64,000 nt of DNA from Marinifilaceae bacterium (lineage in GTDB: Bacteria; Bacteroidota; Bacteroidia; Bacteroidales; Marinifilaceae). The position numbers and the translations under genes were made by a program. Under the pieces are notes generated by a model, which saw only the letters and a list, made by a program, of their open reading frames with translations, did no database searches and had not been told where the DNA came from. The stretch is from assembly GCA_016936255.1 (NCBI GenBank), contig JAFGYE010000091.1, positions 1 to 64,000 of the forward strand, written 5' to 3'. Position 1 is the stretch's first letter. Every line of letters begins with the position of its first letter. Shown in pieces: positions 8,308 through 19,000 of the stretch.

Positions 8308-8828
8308 TTAGTAATAAATTGGGCTCTTTTTGCTACTGAATCTTTCGGAAGTTCAACAACAGTAAACCCCAATTCTTCATAAGTGTTTTTTAAGAAAACA
8401 GATATTTCTATTGCATCCTCAAATGATTCAGGTCTTTCTGCATCGTTAATAAAAATACCTTTCCAAGGTGGAGCAAGAAATACGGTTTTGTTGTATTGGT
8501 CTGATTTTTTAAAATATTTTAATGGAACAGTCAATCCTCCTCTTCTTACGTAAGCGATTATATCGGGTAAACCACGATCAAAAAAACATGTTCCTTCTGG
8601 AGCACATTCAGTAAGTTGTGAACTCATACGTTCAAAACAAATTTCAGCAAATTCGGATAAATTACGCCATGGTACCTTGTCGCCTCCAATTTGGTGCTGT
8701 TCCTGAATAACAATCCGTGATATTTCTTTGAAGCACTGATAGCCTTGTTCTGATAATTTATTTAATAGAGTAGATTTTCCTGATCCTGGTCCACCAGTAA
8801 TTATGTATCGGTTGTGGTATTTGTTCAT
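8280..8828 (-). CDS. AAA_28/NadR-like P-loop ATPase or kinase
   Basis: A 182-residue single-domain P-loop protein with Walker A GGPGSGKST at residues about 12-20 and a kinase-like FFDRGLPDIIAYVRRGG segment near residue 84, resembling the AAA_28 group that includes NadR-type kinases. It lies 6 bp downstream of cobQ on the same strand and is probably co-expressed. The context suggests a role in corrinoid salvage, perhaps nucleotide-dependent phosphorylation; this is inference only. It lacks the expected length and motifs of CobU beyond the P-loop. Its end overlaps the convergent cbiZ by 28 bp. Confidence 0.75.
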   Translation of the reverse strand: MNKYHNRYIITGGPGSGKSTLLNKLSEQGYQCFKEISRIVIQEQHQIGGDKVPWRNLSEFAEICFERMSSQLTECAPEGTCFFDRGLPDIIAYVRRGGLTVPLKYFKKSDQYNKTVFLAPPWKGIFINDAERPESFEDAIEISVFLKNTYEELGFTVVELPKDSVAKRAQFITNYLATDNDS

Positions 8829-8834
8829 GTTCAG

Positions 8835-10307
8835 TTAATCTTCTTTTAAATGAGCGTAAAACAAATCCATATCTATATTTTCTCTTATAAGATTGGCTAG
8901 CTTGTCGTATTGGTTTTCTTTAAATTCCTGATAATTAAAATCAATTTCCTGTTCCAGATTGAATCCGGATAACAGGTGTTGAACCACAATTTTATTGTCA
9001 AGAATGCCGTGAATATAACTTCCCCAACAGTTTTGGTTAAGAAAATAGCCATCGGTTTTTCCATTTGATAAAATGCATAGCGGTGTGTTGTTTTGAGCAG
9101 CAATAGTTTCTCCCATATGAATCTCGTATCCAGAGCATTCTTTATTCGAATTTCTGAATTTGAAAGTGCATTGTTCCGTGAGTTTTATATTGGTGATTGT
9201 TGTTTCTACAGGAAGAATTCCCAGACCGGCAATGCACTTTATGTTGCCTTCAATTTGAAGAGGATCGCTGATTTTTTCACCCATCATTTGATAGCCACCA
9301 CAAATACCTATTACTTTTTTGCCGTTTTTATGAGCTTTTACAATAGATAAGGCAACACCATTTTGTTTTAGTTCCTGAAGATCAGAAATGGTATTTTTGC
9401 TTCCTGGCAGGATTATGATGTCGGCAGTTTCTATTTCTGAAGGATTGTTTGTATAGAAAAGATGAACTCTTGGATCATGTTCCAGAACGTCAAAATCAGT
9501 AAAATTGGCCATTCGTGGTAAAATCACAACAGCACAGTTAATTTTTCCTTTACTAGATGTTTTTGATTTTTTACCGAGACTAACTGAATCTTCTTCCTCG
9601 ATATGGATATCTTTAAAATAGGGGAGAATTCCGATAACAGGTTTGCCGGTAAGATCTTCAATAATCTTTTTCCCTTGTTCAAATAGTTTTATGTCTCCTC
9701 TAAATTTGTTGATGATAATTCCCTTGATTTGATTTCGTTCGTCTTCATCGAGTAACTGAATGCTTCCATAAATACTGGCGAAAACACCACCTTTATCTAT
9801 ATCAGCAATTAAATAGGTAACCGCATTGGCTTCAATAGCCATTCGCATGTTGGTGATATCCCTGGTTTTTAAATTTAGTTCGGATATGCTGCCTGCTCCT
9901 TCCAATACAACAGGATTGTATTTTTCGTTTAAACGATGAAATGCAGATTTTGCTTCTTCAAATAAAGCAAGTTTATTGTTCCCCATAAAATATTCGACCG
10001 CGGTTTGAGTGCCAATAGGTTTACCATTCAAAACTACTTGCGAACTTTTATCATTAGTAGGCTTTAGTAATACGGGATTCATATCGGTATGACAAGCTAA
10101 TCCGCAGGCTTCTGCCTGAACGGCCTGTGCCCGGCCAATTTCAAATCCTTCTGGTGTTGCGAAAGAGTTTAGTGACATATTTTGAGCCTTGAATGGAGCT
10201 GGTTGATAGCCATCCTGCTTAAGAATTCTGCAAAAACCTGTGTTGACAATGCTTTTTCCAACATCTGATCCTGTACCAACAAACATTAAAGGTCTTAATT
10301 TAGTCAT
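8835..10307 (-). CDS. cobQ: Cobyric acid synthase
   Basis: Amidates adenosylcobyrinic acid a,c-diamide at four side chains to give adenosylcobyric acid, using glutamine and ATP. The N-terminal dethiobiotin-synthetase-like ATP domain starts with MFVGTGSDVGKSIVNTGFCR. The C-terminal class I amidotransferase domain shows its nucleophile in VIGICGGYQMMG and its histidine in GSYIHGIL. At 490 residues the length is standard. It is the first gene of a two-gene minus-strand operon with the P-loop ATPase. No cobalamin-riboswitch B12 box was seen in the 400 bp upstream. Confidence 0.95.
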   Translation of the reverse strand: MTKLRPLMFVGTGSDVGKSIVNTGFCRILKQDGYQPAPFKAQNMSLNSFATPEGFEIGRAQAVQAEACGLACHTDMNPVLLKPTNDKSSQVVLNGKPIGTQTAVEYFMGNNKLALFEEAKSAFHRLNEKYNPVVLEGAGSISELNLKTRDITNMRMAIEANAVTYLIADIDKGGVFASIYGSIQLLDEDERNQIKGIIINKFRGDIKLFEQGKKIIEDLTGKPVIGILPYFKDIHIEEEDSVSLGKKSKTSSKGKINCAVVILPRMANFTDFDVLEHDPRVHLFYTNNPSEIETADIIILPGSKNTISDLQELKQNGVALSIVKAHKNGKKVIGICGGYQMMGEKISDPLQIEGNIKCIAGLGILPVETTITNIKLTEQCTFKFRNSNKECSGYEIHMGETIAAQNNTPLCILSNGKTDGYFLNQNCWGSYIHGILDNKIVVQHLLSGFNLEQEIDFNYQEFKENQYDKLANLIRENIDMDLFYAHLKED

Positions 10308-10705
10308 AAAGTGTTTATTTTCAATTCAACTAATGGAAATAGTTGATATTTAAAAAGAGTAATTTCATTTGGTTTTCAAAATTAGTCTTTTTTTATCGAG
10401 TTGTTTTTGTTGTAAAACAGTATTTTTGGGAAAATTAGTGAGGTTTGACTGAATGAAAATGTAAGGTTGATGCCTGAATGAATTGGTTCTAAATATTGTG
10501 GATCTGTAGTTTTTGATTTTATTTGCTTATGAATTAGTAATAATTTTGCTAATATTGTAATGAATTGCAACAAGTGGTCTCTTTATAATATTAAACTAGC
10601 TGCATGATAATGTCTCTCATGTGGAATTTTAACCAGATCATTCTGGAATGTTTAAATTTCGTGCAATCATCTACTAACTATTTAATATCTAAATCATAAA
10701 TACCA
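10308..10705. other. Divergent intergenic region between cobQ and the Lrp gene
   Basis: A 400-bp AT-rich gap carrying promoters for both directions. On the minus strand TAATTTTG (10377-10384) fits the -7 element for cobQ, without a clear -33 TTG. I found no B12-box sequence and no plausible frame. Confidence 0.4.
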
Positions 10706-11161
10706 ATGAAAGTTCAAATTGATGCTGTAGATCAGAAGATTCTATCTTACTTGATTAAAAATGCAAGGATTCCATTTTTGGAAATAGCAAGAGAGTGTGG
10801 GATTTCTGGTGCTGCAATTCATCAAAGGGTTAAAAAACTGGAAGATGCAGGGATTATTGATGGGTCGAGATTTATTGTTAAGCCAAGAGCTTTAGGATAC
10901 GAGGTGTGTGCCTTTGTTGGTATTTCTCTTGATCATGCACATCAATATAAAATGGTTGTAGAAAAAATTGATGCTATTCCTGAAATAGTAGAATGTCATT
11001 TTACCACTGGCAACTTTACATTTTTGGTAAAGATGCTTTGTAGGGACAATCAACATTTGATGGATATCTTAATTAATACTCTACAAAATATTCCTGGAAT
11101 ATCAAAAACGGAAACATTTATTTCTTTGGATCAAACAGTCGATCGGGAAATTAAACTATAA
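10706..11161 (+). CDS. Lrp/AsnC family transcriptional regulator
   Basis: A 151-residue feast/famine regulator. The N-terminal winged helix-turn-helix is textbook: VDQKILSYLIKNARIPFLE, then ISGAAIHQRVKKLEDAGII. A RAM/ligand domain (residues about 70-150) follows, with VECHFTTGNFTFLVKM and a closing TFISLDQ. Such proteins bind amino acids and regulate their transport or catabolism. The next gene, an Xaa-Pro peptidase, is 139 bp away on the same strand and may have its own promoter, so a functional link is only possible. Confidence 0.92.
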   Translation: MKVQIDAVDQKILSYLIKNARIPFLEIARECGISGAAIHQRVKKLEDAGIIDGSRFIVKPRALGYEVCAFVGISLDHAHQYKMVVEKIDAIPEIVECHFTTGNFTFLVKMLCRDNQHLMDILINTLQNIPGISKTETFISLDQTVDREIKL

Positions 11162-11300
11162 GATTAAATTTTTTGAATTAAGAGGCTTTCATTATTGAAA
11201 GCTTTTTTTGTATCTATAAATAGTTGTTATAGTTTACCAAATACCTCTCTTTTTTGTATCTTTCGATTCATTTTACAAAACACTTAAAATATAAATCAAC

Positions 11301-12686
11301 ATGTTTCCAAAAGAAGTATATATTAAAAGACGTAACCAATTACGTGAAATAATGAAAGACGGAATTGCATTGGTATTAGGCAATCCTGAAGCACCTATGA
11401 ATTATGCCGGGAATGTTTATCATTACCGTCAGGATAGTACATTTTTGTACTTCTTTGGTATCGATCATCCTGGTTTTGCGGGGGTTTTTGATATCGATAA
11501 TAATAAGGATTACATTTTTGGTAATGATGTTGATATTGATGATATAATTTGGATGGGGCCACAGTCAAGTGTTGTCGATCAAGCTGCACGTTTTGGTGTT
11601 GAAAACACAGCTCCGTTTAATGATTTGAAATCTCTTGTTGCTGAAGCAATAAAAGAAGGTAGAAAAATTCATTTCTTACCTGTCTACCGTGCCGAAAATA
11701 AAATCTTGATTCATGAAATGATTGGCACGCCATTAAATGCAATTAAGGAGAATGCATCAGAAGAATTTGTTAAAGCAGTTATTTCTCTTCGTGAAATAAA
11801 AGATGAATACGAAATTAAGGAATTAGAGCGTGCCGCGGCAATAGGGTATGAGATTCATACTACGGCAATGAAAATGGCCAAAGATGGAGTTTATGAAAGA
11901 GAAATCGCCGGAGAATGCGAGGCTATAGCATTAAGGGCAGGAGGACTTCTCTCATTCCCAGCTATTGTTTCGCGAAGAGGAGAAACTTTGCACAATCATG
12001 AGCATGGTAATCTGCTTAAAACAGGAGATTTATTGCTTGTAGATAGTGGTGCTGAAACCGATTCTCATTATGCTTCAGATAATACCCGAACAATTCCTGT
12101 GGGAGGAAAATTTAGCCAAAAGCAAAAGGAAATATATGAAATTGTGTTGGCTGGAATCAACAAAGGGAATGAGTTGATTCGTCCATGGGTTACTTATCAA
12201 AGTATTCATTTGGAGGTTTGTAAAGTACTTGCTTCTGGTTTAAAGGAAGTTGGCTTAATGAAAGGGGATGTTGAAGAAGCTGTGAAGGCTGGCGCTCATG
12301 CCTTATTTATGCCACATGGTCTTGGTCACATGATGGGATTGGATGTGCACGACATGGAAGATTTCGGAGAGAACCTGGTTGGATACGATGAAAAGGTTCA
12401 AAGAATTGATCAGTTTGGAACTGCCTATTTACGTCTTGGAAAAGAACTGAAACCAGGTTTTGTAATCACTAACGAGCCGGGAATTTATTTTATTCCGGCA
12501 TTAATGGACAAATGGAAGCAGGAAGGATTGCATTTGGATTATATCAATTACGATAAGGTTTATGAATATCGTACGTTTGGAGGTATTCGTTTGGAAGATG
12601 ATGTGTTGGTAACTGAACAGGGGAATCGTTTAATCGGAAAGAGGATTCCTGTTAGTGTAGAGGATGTAGAGGATGTAATGAGTTAA
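11301..12686 (+). CDS. pepP: Xaa-Pro aminopeptidase (M24B family)
   Basis: A dinuclear-metal peptidase releasing N-terminal residues preceding proline. It has an N-terminal aminopeptidase-P domain (residues 1-130) and a pita-bread M24 domain. The five metal ligands are visible in LLVDSGAETDSHYASDNTRT (two Asp), HGLGHMMGLDVHD (His), ITNEPGIYF (Glu) and GIRLEDDVLVT (Glu). At 461 residues it matches PepP. There is no signal peptide, so it is cytoplasmic. A strong terminator follows. Confidence 0.93.
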   Translation: MFPKEVYIKRRNQLREIMKDGIALVLGNPEAPMNYAGNVYHYRQDSTFLYFFGIDHPGFAGVFDIDNNKDYIFGNDVDIDDIIWMGPQSSVVDQAARFGVENTAPFNDLKSLVAEAIKEGRKIHFLPVYRAENKILIHEMIGTPLNAIKENASEEFVKAVISLREIKDEYEIKELERAAAIGYEIHTTAMKMAKDGVYEREIAGECEAIALRAGGLLSFPAIVSRRGETLHNHEHGNLLKTGDLLLVDSGAETDSHYASDNTRTIPVGGKFSQKQKEIYEIVLAGINKGNELIRPWVTYQSIHLEVCKVLASGLKEVGLMKGDVEEAVKAGAHALFMPHGLGHMMGLDVHDMEDFGENLVGYDEKVQRIDQFGTAYLRLGKELKPGFVITNEPGIYFIPALMDKWKQEGLHLDYINYDKVYEYRTFGGIRLEDDVLVTEQGNRLIGKRIPVSVEDVEDVMS

Positions 12687-12710
12687 ATACTAATAGTAAA
12701 TATATTTAAA

Positions 12711-12742
12711 AGGCAGCGTTTCTGGTAAATGCTGCCTTTTTT
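12711..12742 (+). terminator. Terminator of pepP
   Basis: AGGCAGC/GCTGCCT stem with a 13-nt loop, then TTTTT and a T-rich tail, 25 bp past the stop codon. Confidence 0.85.
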
Positions 12743-12985
12743 ATTATCGTTAATTTGTTTAATTTTACTTAAACTTACATTTTTAATAACAAACATGTAA
12801 CCAAAATCATCATTTATCAGTTTAAACAGTTACTTTGTGGAACTTTTTTAGACTCAAAAGGAAATAATAATTGATTTGATGAGTTGCGTCTTTCAAATAT
12901 ATTGTAAAATATAAAATTGGATGGTTTTGTGAGTTGCTTTGGTTGATTAATTTTATGTTGTTTTTTCAATGTAAAGTGTCTTTCA

Positions 12986-13012
12986 TTGCACATTAATTTC
13001 GTTTTAACTTTG
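12986..13012 (+). promoter_or_regulatory. Promoter of the giant surface-protein gene
   Basis: TAACTTTG at 13005-13012 is an exact -7 element, with TTG 16 bp upstream (slightly short spacing). If used, transcription starts near 13018, so translation cannot begin at the in-frame TTG at 12986; it begins at ATG 13025 or 13055. Confidence 0.45.
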
Positions 13013-13024
13013 AATCTTAATGAT

Positions 13025-16000
13025 ATGAGGAATGGTAAAATTTCTACCCAATTAATGAAAGTATTTAAATTAGTTTGTATCGGCTTATTGTTTATTTTGC
13101 CATTTAGTGGAATGGCTCAGTACGACTATGAACATTATGTGCCTCCGTTTTACTGCTCGGCTCAGGTGGGAAAACAAGAACTTTTTTTGTCAACCAATTC
13201 TGAAAAAGACCTTAGTGTTTTTATTGAAGATGGACAAGGCAATACAGTAGCAGGCCCGTTTACAATTAATCGTAATCAAAGCAAAACTTATGTATTTAAA
13301 ACTCCGGGAGGAGCTACGTATAGTTCTCATAATTCGAGTACTTATCCTGATGGGTGTAGTTATTCGTATGGAATTATAGGACCAAAAGAATTAAACAAAC
13401 CTTTAGATGGGCAGGGGTTAAGAATTTACTCGTATGATGGTCCTTTCTTTGCTAATATAAGGCATGGTTTTAGTAATGGTGGGGAATATGGAGCTTTAAC
13501 GCATGGAGGTTCTCTTTCGGCAAAAGGAGCGTATGCCAAAGGAAAAGATTTTTATTCCGGGCATTTGTATAGCCACACAATTAATTATTCAGATCCTTCG
13601 TATAGTGGAGGTTATCCTATTCGAAGCCACTTTATTTCAGTGATGGCTGTTGAAGATGGGCAGACAACCGTTAATTTTTCTGGAATTAAATGTAAGTACA
13701 TTACAAAATACGATGGTGCAAATGTAGTTTTAGAATCAATAGATCCTTCTGATGTTATAACAGGAACACTAAGCAAAGGGCAGAGTTATGTTATTGGGGT
13801 AAATTTGCATACTAGTCAATTTAGTGGCGAAACTGCCATGGTGCGAAACGGAATGAATGGGACGCATATTACATCAACTCAAAAAATTGTTGTGAATTGT
13901 GGTTCATGGACAGCAGGGGCGAAGCCATCTCAAGATATTGGTTTCGACCAGATTGTTCCGGTGGATCAGGTGCGAGATAAATACATCGTAATGAAAGGAG
14001 AAGGAAAGGCTGAGCCAGATCCTACTGCTTATTATGCTGGACAGGAAAGAACTATTGTTGTGGCAACCCAGGCAAATACCGAAGTATGGGTAAATGGAAA
14101 TAATAAAGGTACACTGGCTAATGCTGGCGATTTTATCATTTTGGATGACATTGTTAATCCTAAGGCACTTCCAACACTTTACATTGATACAAAAGATAAA
14201 GATGTATATGTTTACCAAACCATGTGTGGTACAAATCAGGACTGGACAAATATTGGACTTAATTTTATTCCTCCTCTTACAGGATTGGGAATTAAGGAGG
14301 TTGTGATTCCTCAAGCTAATTACATTACTACCGGTGCTGGAGGTCTTATAAATCCAACGGTTACGGTTTTGTCGCAAAAAAATGTAGATGTACAACGTAA
14401 TGGAACATCTTTAAGTAATCCTCAGGATGTGCCTGGAACAACCGAATGGGTATATTATAAAGTACCTAATATAAGCGGTGATTGTCGTTTTACAGGGAGT
14501 AAAGCTATAAATGTTGCATGGACAGCAAGTTCGAATACTCTTGGTGCTGCAGGATATTATTCTGGTTTTACAAAGGCAGTATCTCCAATTCATCCTGTGT
14601 TAAATATAGATAAAGAAATAAGTCTGGTTTGTGAAAGTTATGATGAGAATATAAGTGTTGCTCTTGTAGAACCATTCCCAGACTTTTATGAATGGTATGT
14701 AAATGATTTTACAGGGGACCCAATTATTGAGAATGGACCGCTGGTTGTGCCGGCACCGGATGTAGAAACGATCTATTATGTTTTGGGATATTACAGAGAT
14801 CCAAGTTTGGATCTTTTATTTAATGGTGATTTTTCTGATGGCTTTAATGGCTTTGACTCTGATTACGATATAGTTACCAGTAATCTTGTTGATCCTGGTT
14901 ATTTCGCACTGGCATCCACCCCTGTAGCAGAAAATCCTGTTTTAGCTGACTTTGGAGCAATGGACGGAGGAAGAATGTTCTTAGGATATTCTGATAGACA
15001 AGGAGAGGTGGTTTATCAGGTGAATGAATTGCCTGTAGAAGAAAATTTCAGTTATATTTTTAAGTTGCACGGGCGTTTGGCAAAAGAGAACTCAACTTAT
15101 AATCAGTCGCTTAAAGTGCTTATTAACGATGAGACAATTATTGAAGATTTTAAAATAGATAAATCTACAGACTGGCAATCGGTTTCAGCTCTTTGGAAAC
15201 CGGGAACAGCAAGGAAGGCAACCATTAAGATACTTAATCATAATCTTGATACTCAGGATGCTTTTTTTGCTTTGGATAGTATATCATTCGTTCAGGCAGT
15301 TCAGGATACTGCAAAATTCATCGCGAAGGTTGTTCCAAATTTCAGTTATGGAAGTGATGGCGATATTGTTCATTTTTGTAAGGGTGTATCGAATTCGTTG
15401 GATGTTTCAAATGGAGATATTAGCTGGTACGACTATTCATGGTCTAAAGGTGGTGTTGATTTAATCGATGGAACAGAATTTAGTGGAGTCAAGTCACATG
15501 AATTAGTTTTTGTTAATCCTCAGGAATCACAAGAAGGGAAGTATATATGTACTATCGGATTTAAACCGGAATATCAAGACTGTGGAACTTCAGATGCTAC
15601 GGTGGATGTGACGGTAAATGTGTTGGTTGATGAGGCTGCCACAGTAAAGATTGATGCAGATAAAACTAATTTTTGCTCGGGTGCGACTGCTAATTTAAAT
15701 GCTTTGGTTACTGGCGATGCTGGTGGAGTTAAATGGTTTGTGAATGGAGGAACATCTCCCGTTTCAGTTGAAAATCCTTATTTGTTCAATTACCCAACAG
15801 GTACATATACAGTTCGTTGTGAGGTGGAGAATGGTTGTGGTGTAGATTTTGATGAAGTGGTGATTAATGTTTTGTCATCTCCTGATTTGGTAAGCTTAAC
15901 TTCAAATGATAATTTGTGTGTAGGTGAGGATATTATTGTGACAGCACTCGCAACGGGTGATGGTACTTTAGTTTATACTTGGGGAAGAGATACTGAAATA

Positions 16001-19000
16001 TTGGCTGAAACCGGAAATATATTGAACTATCCGGCTTCAATGCTAGATCGTGAAGCAACTTTTAAAGTAAAGGTGAAAAGTGTTTACACAATTGCTGGCG
16101 AAACAGTAGAGTGTATTAATGGTTCTGGAAAGGCAGTATTCGACTTAAATATTATTCCTTTGGTTGAGTTTGACAAACTTTTAGCAGATGCTGTGGTTTG
16201 TGAAGGTGACAATCATTCTTATAGTGTTACCATGAAATATCCTGGTGATTTTTATACCTATAGCTGGAACAAAGACGGAGTTGATTTATTGAATAATTTA
16301 TCATCTTTTAATTTGACAGATGTAAAAGTTTCAGATGACGGATCATATAGGGTTGATGTCACTAACCAATGTAATTCCGGGTTTTCTGCGGCTGATTTAA
16401 TTGTTACTCCTGAAATGAAGGTGAATGGTTTTAGTTTGGATAAAACGGGACCATTTTGTAGTGCAGCAAATGTAACAGCAACTTTTGATGTTGTTAGTAA
16501 TGGTGCAGTGTATATTTATCAAGTTATTGAACCCAGTGGTACTGTTAAGACAATTACAAATCCTTATACATTCACAGTTGATGCAAGTAATCAAGGAGCT
16601 TGGGAATTTTTGGTTAGTAGTTCGTGTGATGCTCCGGTTTCTTTTAAATCATCTTTAAATTTACTTTCTGATTTTGGAACCCTTTCAGTTGCTGATGTTG
16701 GAACTTGTGTTGGTGAGAATATTACTTTTGAAGCTAAAATTTCTTCAATTCCTGTTTCTTCAATTCTTACCTATGTATGGACAGATAATTTAGGAAATCC
16801 AATTGGGACAAATTCTGATCAATTGGAATTGTTGAATGTTCAGGATGCTGACTTTGGAAATTATTCTGTTCTTGTTACCGATCAGTGCGGAAACACGAAA
16901 ACAGCAACTGCCGATTTAACGAAAGAAGCTGTTATTTCTCCGGCAACAGGAACATCGTCGGTTTGTGTCGGAGATAATTATTCAACGACAATATCTTATT
17001 TAGGATCTCCGACTTTCGAATGGAGATTTGGGGATAAGGATTCAGGCCTGATAGTTGGAACGACAGAAACTTTGAGTTTAACAAATGTTAGTTTGGCGGA
17101 TGCGGGAGTTTATTTTTGTAATGTTACTTTGAGCTGTGGAACTGCGGTTATTCAAAGAGAATTGAAAGTTAATACACATGTTTCTCTTGTTGATTCTGCT
17201 GATAAAATAATTAATATTTGTGAGGGAGAAAAACCTTTACTTAGTTTGCTTACTACTGAGATTAATGGTAATCCTGCTGATTATTCAATTGTTTGGAAAG
17301 ACAATACAGGAACGAATATCGGAACAGGAACTTCCATTCAGCTGGATGCACATAATATTGCTGGCTCATTTTTATATACAGCAACAGTTGTTGGGATGTG
17401 CGAAACTCCGATAAAGACTTATCGCGTAATTGTACATGCAAAACCAACACTAAGTGCTGTTGACAATAGTATTACTGAATGTTCAGGACCGATAAGTTTA
17501 GACGTTTTAATATCAGGATCAGATCATAATGGGATTGTTTGGTGGAAAGATGGAGCTGTAATTACGGATGGTAATATAGAGCCAACTAATTTTGTTCTTA
17601 ATCCAGCAACAAGTCCTTCGGATGATGGTGATTATATTGCAAAAATTGAAACAGATTATTGTGGTGATGCTCAAGTGACAATTAATCTAGATGTTAGAAA
17701 TACAATTGTAGTAACGAATCAATCTCCTGCCAATACAGTGGTTTGTGAAAATGTTGCCACCAATTTATTTGTAACGGCTATAGGTGATGATATTAGATAC
17801 AATTGGTATAAGACAACCGATCCTGCTACTACCTTATCTGATAAATCGAATTTAGATTTAGGAAAGATTACTTTAGTTAAGGCTGGTGAATATAAATGTG
17901 AGTTAAGTAACGATTTAAATTGCGGAAATCAGACGCTCACATTTGATGTTCAGGTTAATAAAGATGCTGCGGTAACAAATCCGTTAAGTGTAACAATGTG
18001 TGAAACAGATGCAGATCCTGTTTTTACAGTCACAGGCACAGGTGAGGCTCCGGTAACTTATCAGTGGTATGATAAAAATAATATTGCAGTAGCTGGTGCA
18101 ACCAGTAATTCATTAACAGTAACTTCACCCGTTAATGGACAGAGTTATTATTGTGTTGTTTCGGGTAGTACTTGTAATACTGCTACTTCTGCAAAAGCAA
18201 CTCTTACTATAATAAAGAATGTATCTGTTACTGATCCTTCAGATTTAACAATTTCAGATGGTGCAAACGCTAATTTCAGCGTTGTGGCTTCAGGGGAACC
18301 ATTTTATACTTATCAATGGCAGGAAAATACTGGCTCAGGTTGGAATAATTTATCTAATGGAGGGAAATATTCTGGAGTAAATCTGCCTACATTACAAATA
18401 ACAGGTGCAGATCAAGCAACTTTTAATGGAAACCAATATCGTTGTGAGGTTATTAGTTCTGGTGCAGTATGTGCGTCATCAGTAATTAGTAATCCTGCGA
18501 CTCTAACGGTTACAGAGGTTACGAAGATTGCTGTTCAACCAACAAACACTACTGTTTGTTTTAATACCAATGCTAACATTAGTGCTGAAGGTACAACAGC
18601 AGGATTAACTTACACCTGGTACTACAAAAAAGGAGCAGGTGCATACGAAACAGCATATGGAAAAGATGGAATAACGATATCCGAAGTTGGACAGGTATCG
18701 ACATTAACAATTCTTGCTGACGATTTGGATATCAATAATTGGAAGTTTAAATGTGTTGTTAGTGACGGTGTTAGTGCTGATCAGGTGTCAAATGAGATAG
18801 TGATTAATGTCTTAGAAGATATTGCAGTAACAACTGCTGATGCGACCTATAATCCTTGCGTTGGTCAGGCATTTTCTATGGCGGTTACTGCAACAGGTGA
18901 TGCTATTAAATATAAATGGTATAAGGTAGGAGCTGAGGCAACAATATTATCGACGAGTGCTTCCTATAATATGAGTACCATTTCTTTGGTTAAGGCAGGA

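Noticed and set aside
10382-10573. 63-residue minus-strand frame in the cobQ-Lrp gap
   Set aside because: Low-complexity, in the promoter region, with no family.
10308-10705. Cobalamin riboswitch upstream of cobQ
   Set aside because: I looked for the B12 box near GCCACTG-like words on the minus strand and found only a weak GAGACCACTTG; the rest of the riboswitch is not visible.
12986-13024. TTG-initiated longer start of the giant gene
   Set aside because: A -7 promoter element overlaps this stretch, and the later ATGs give a better signal peptide.
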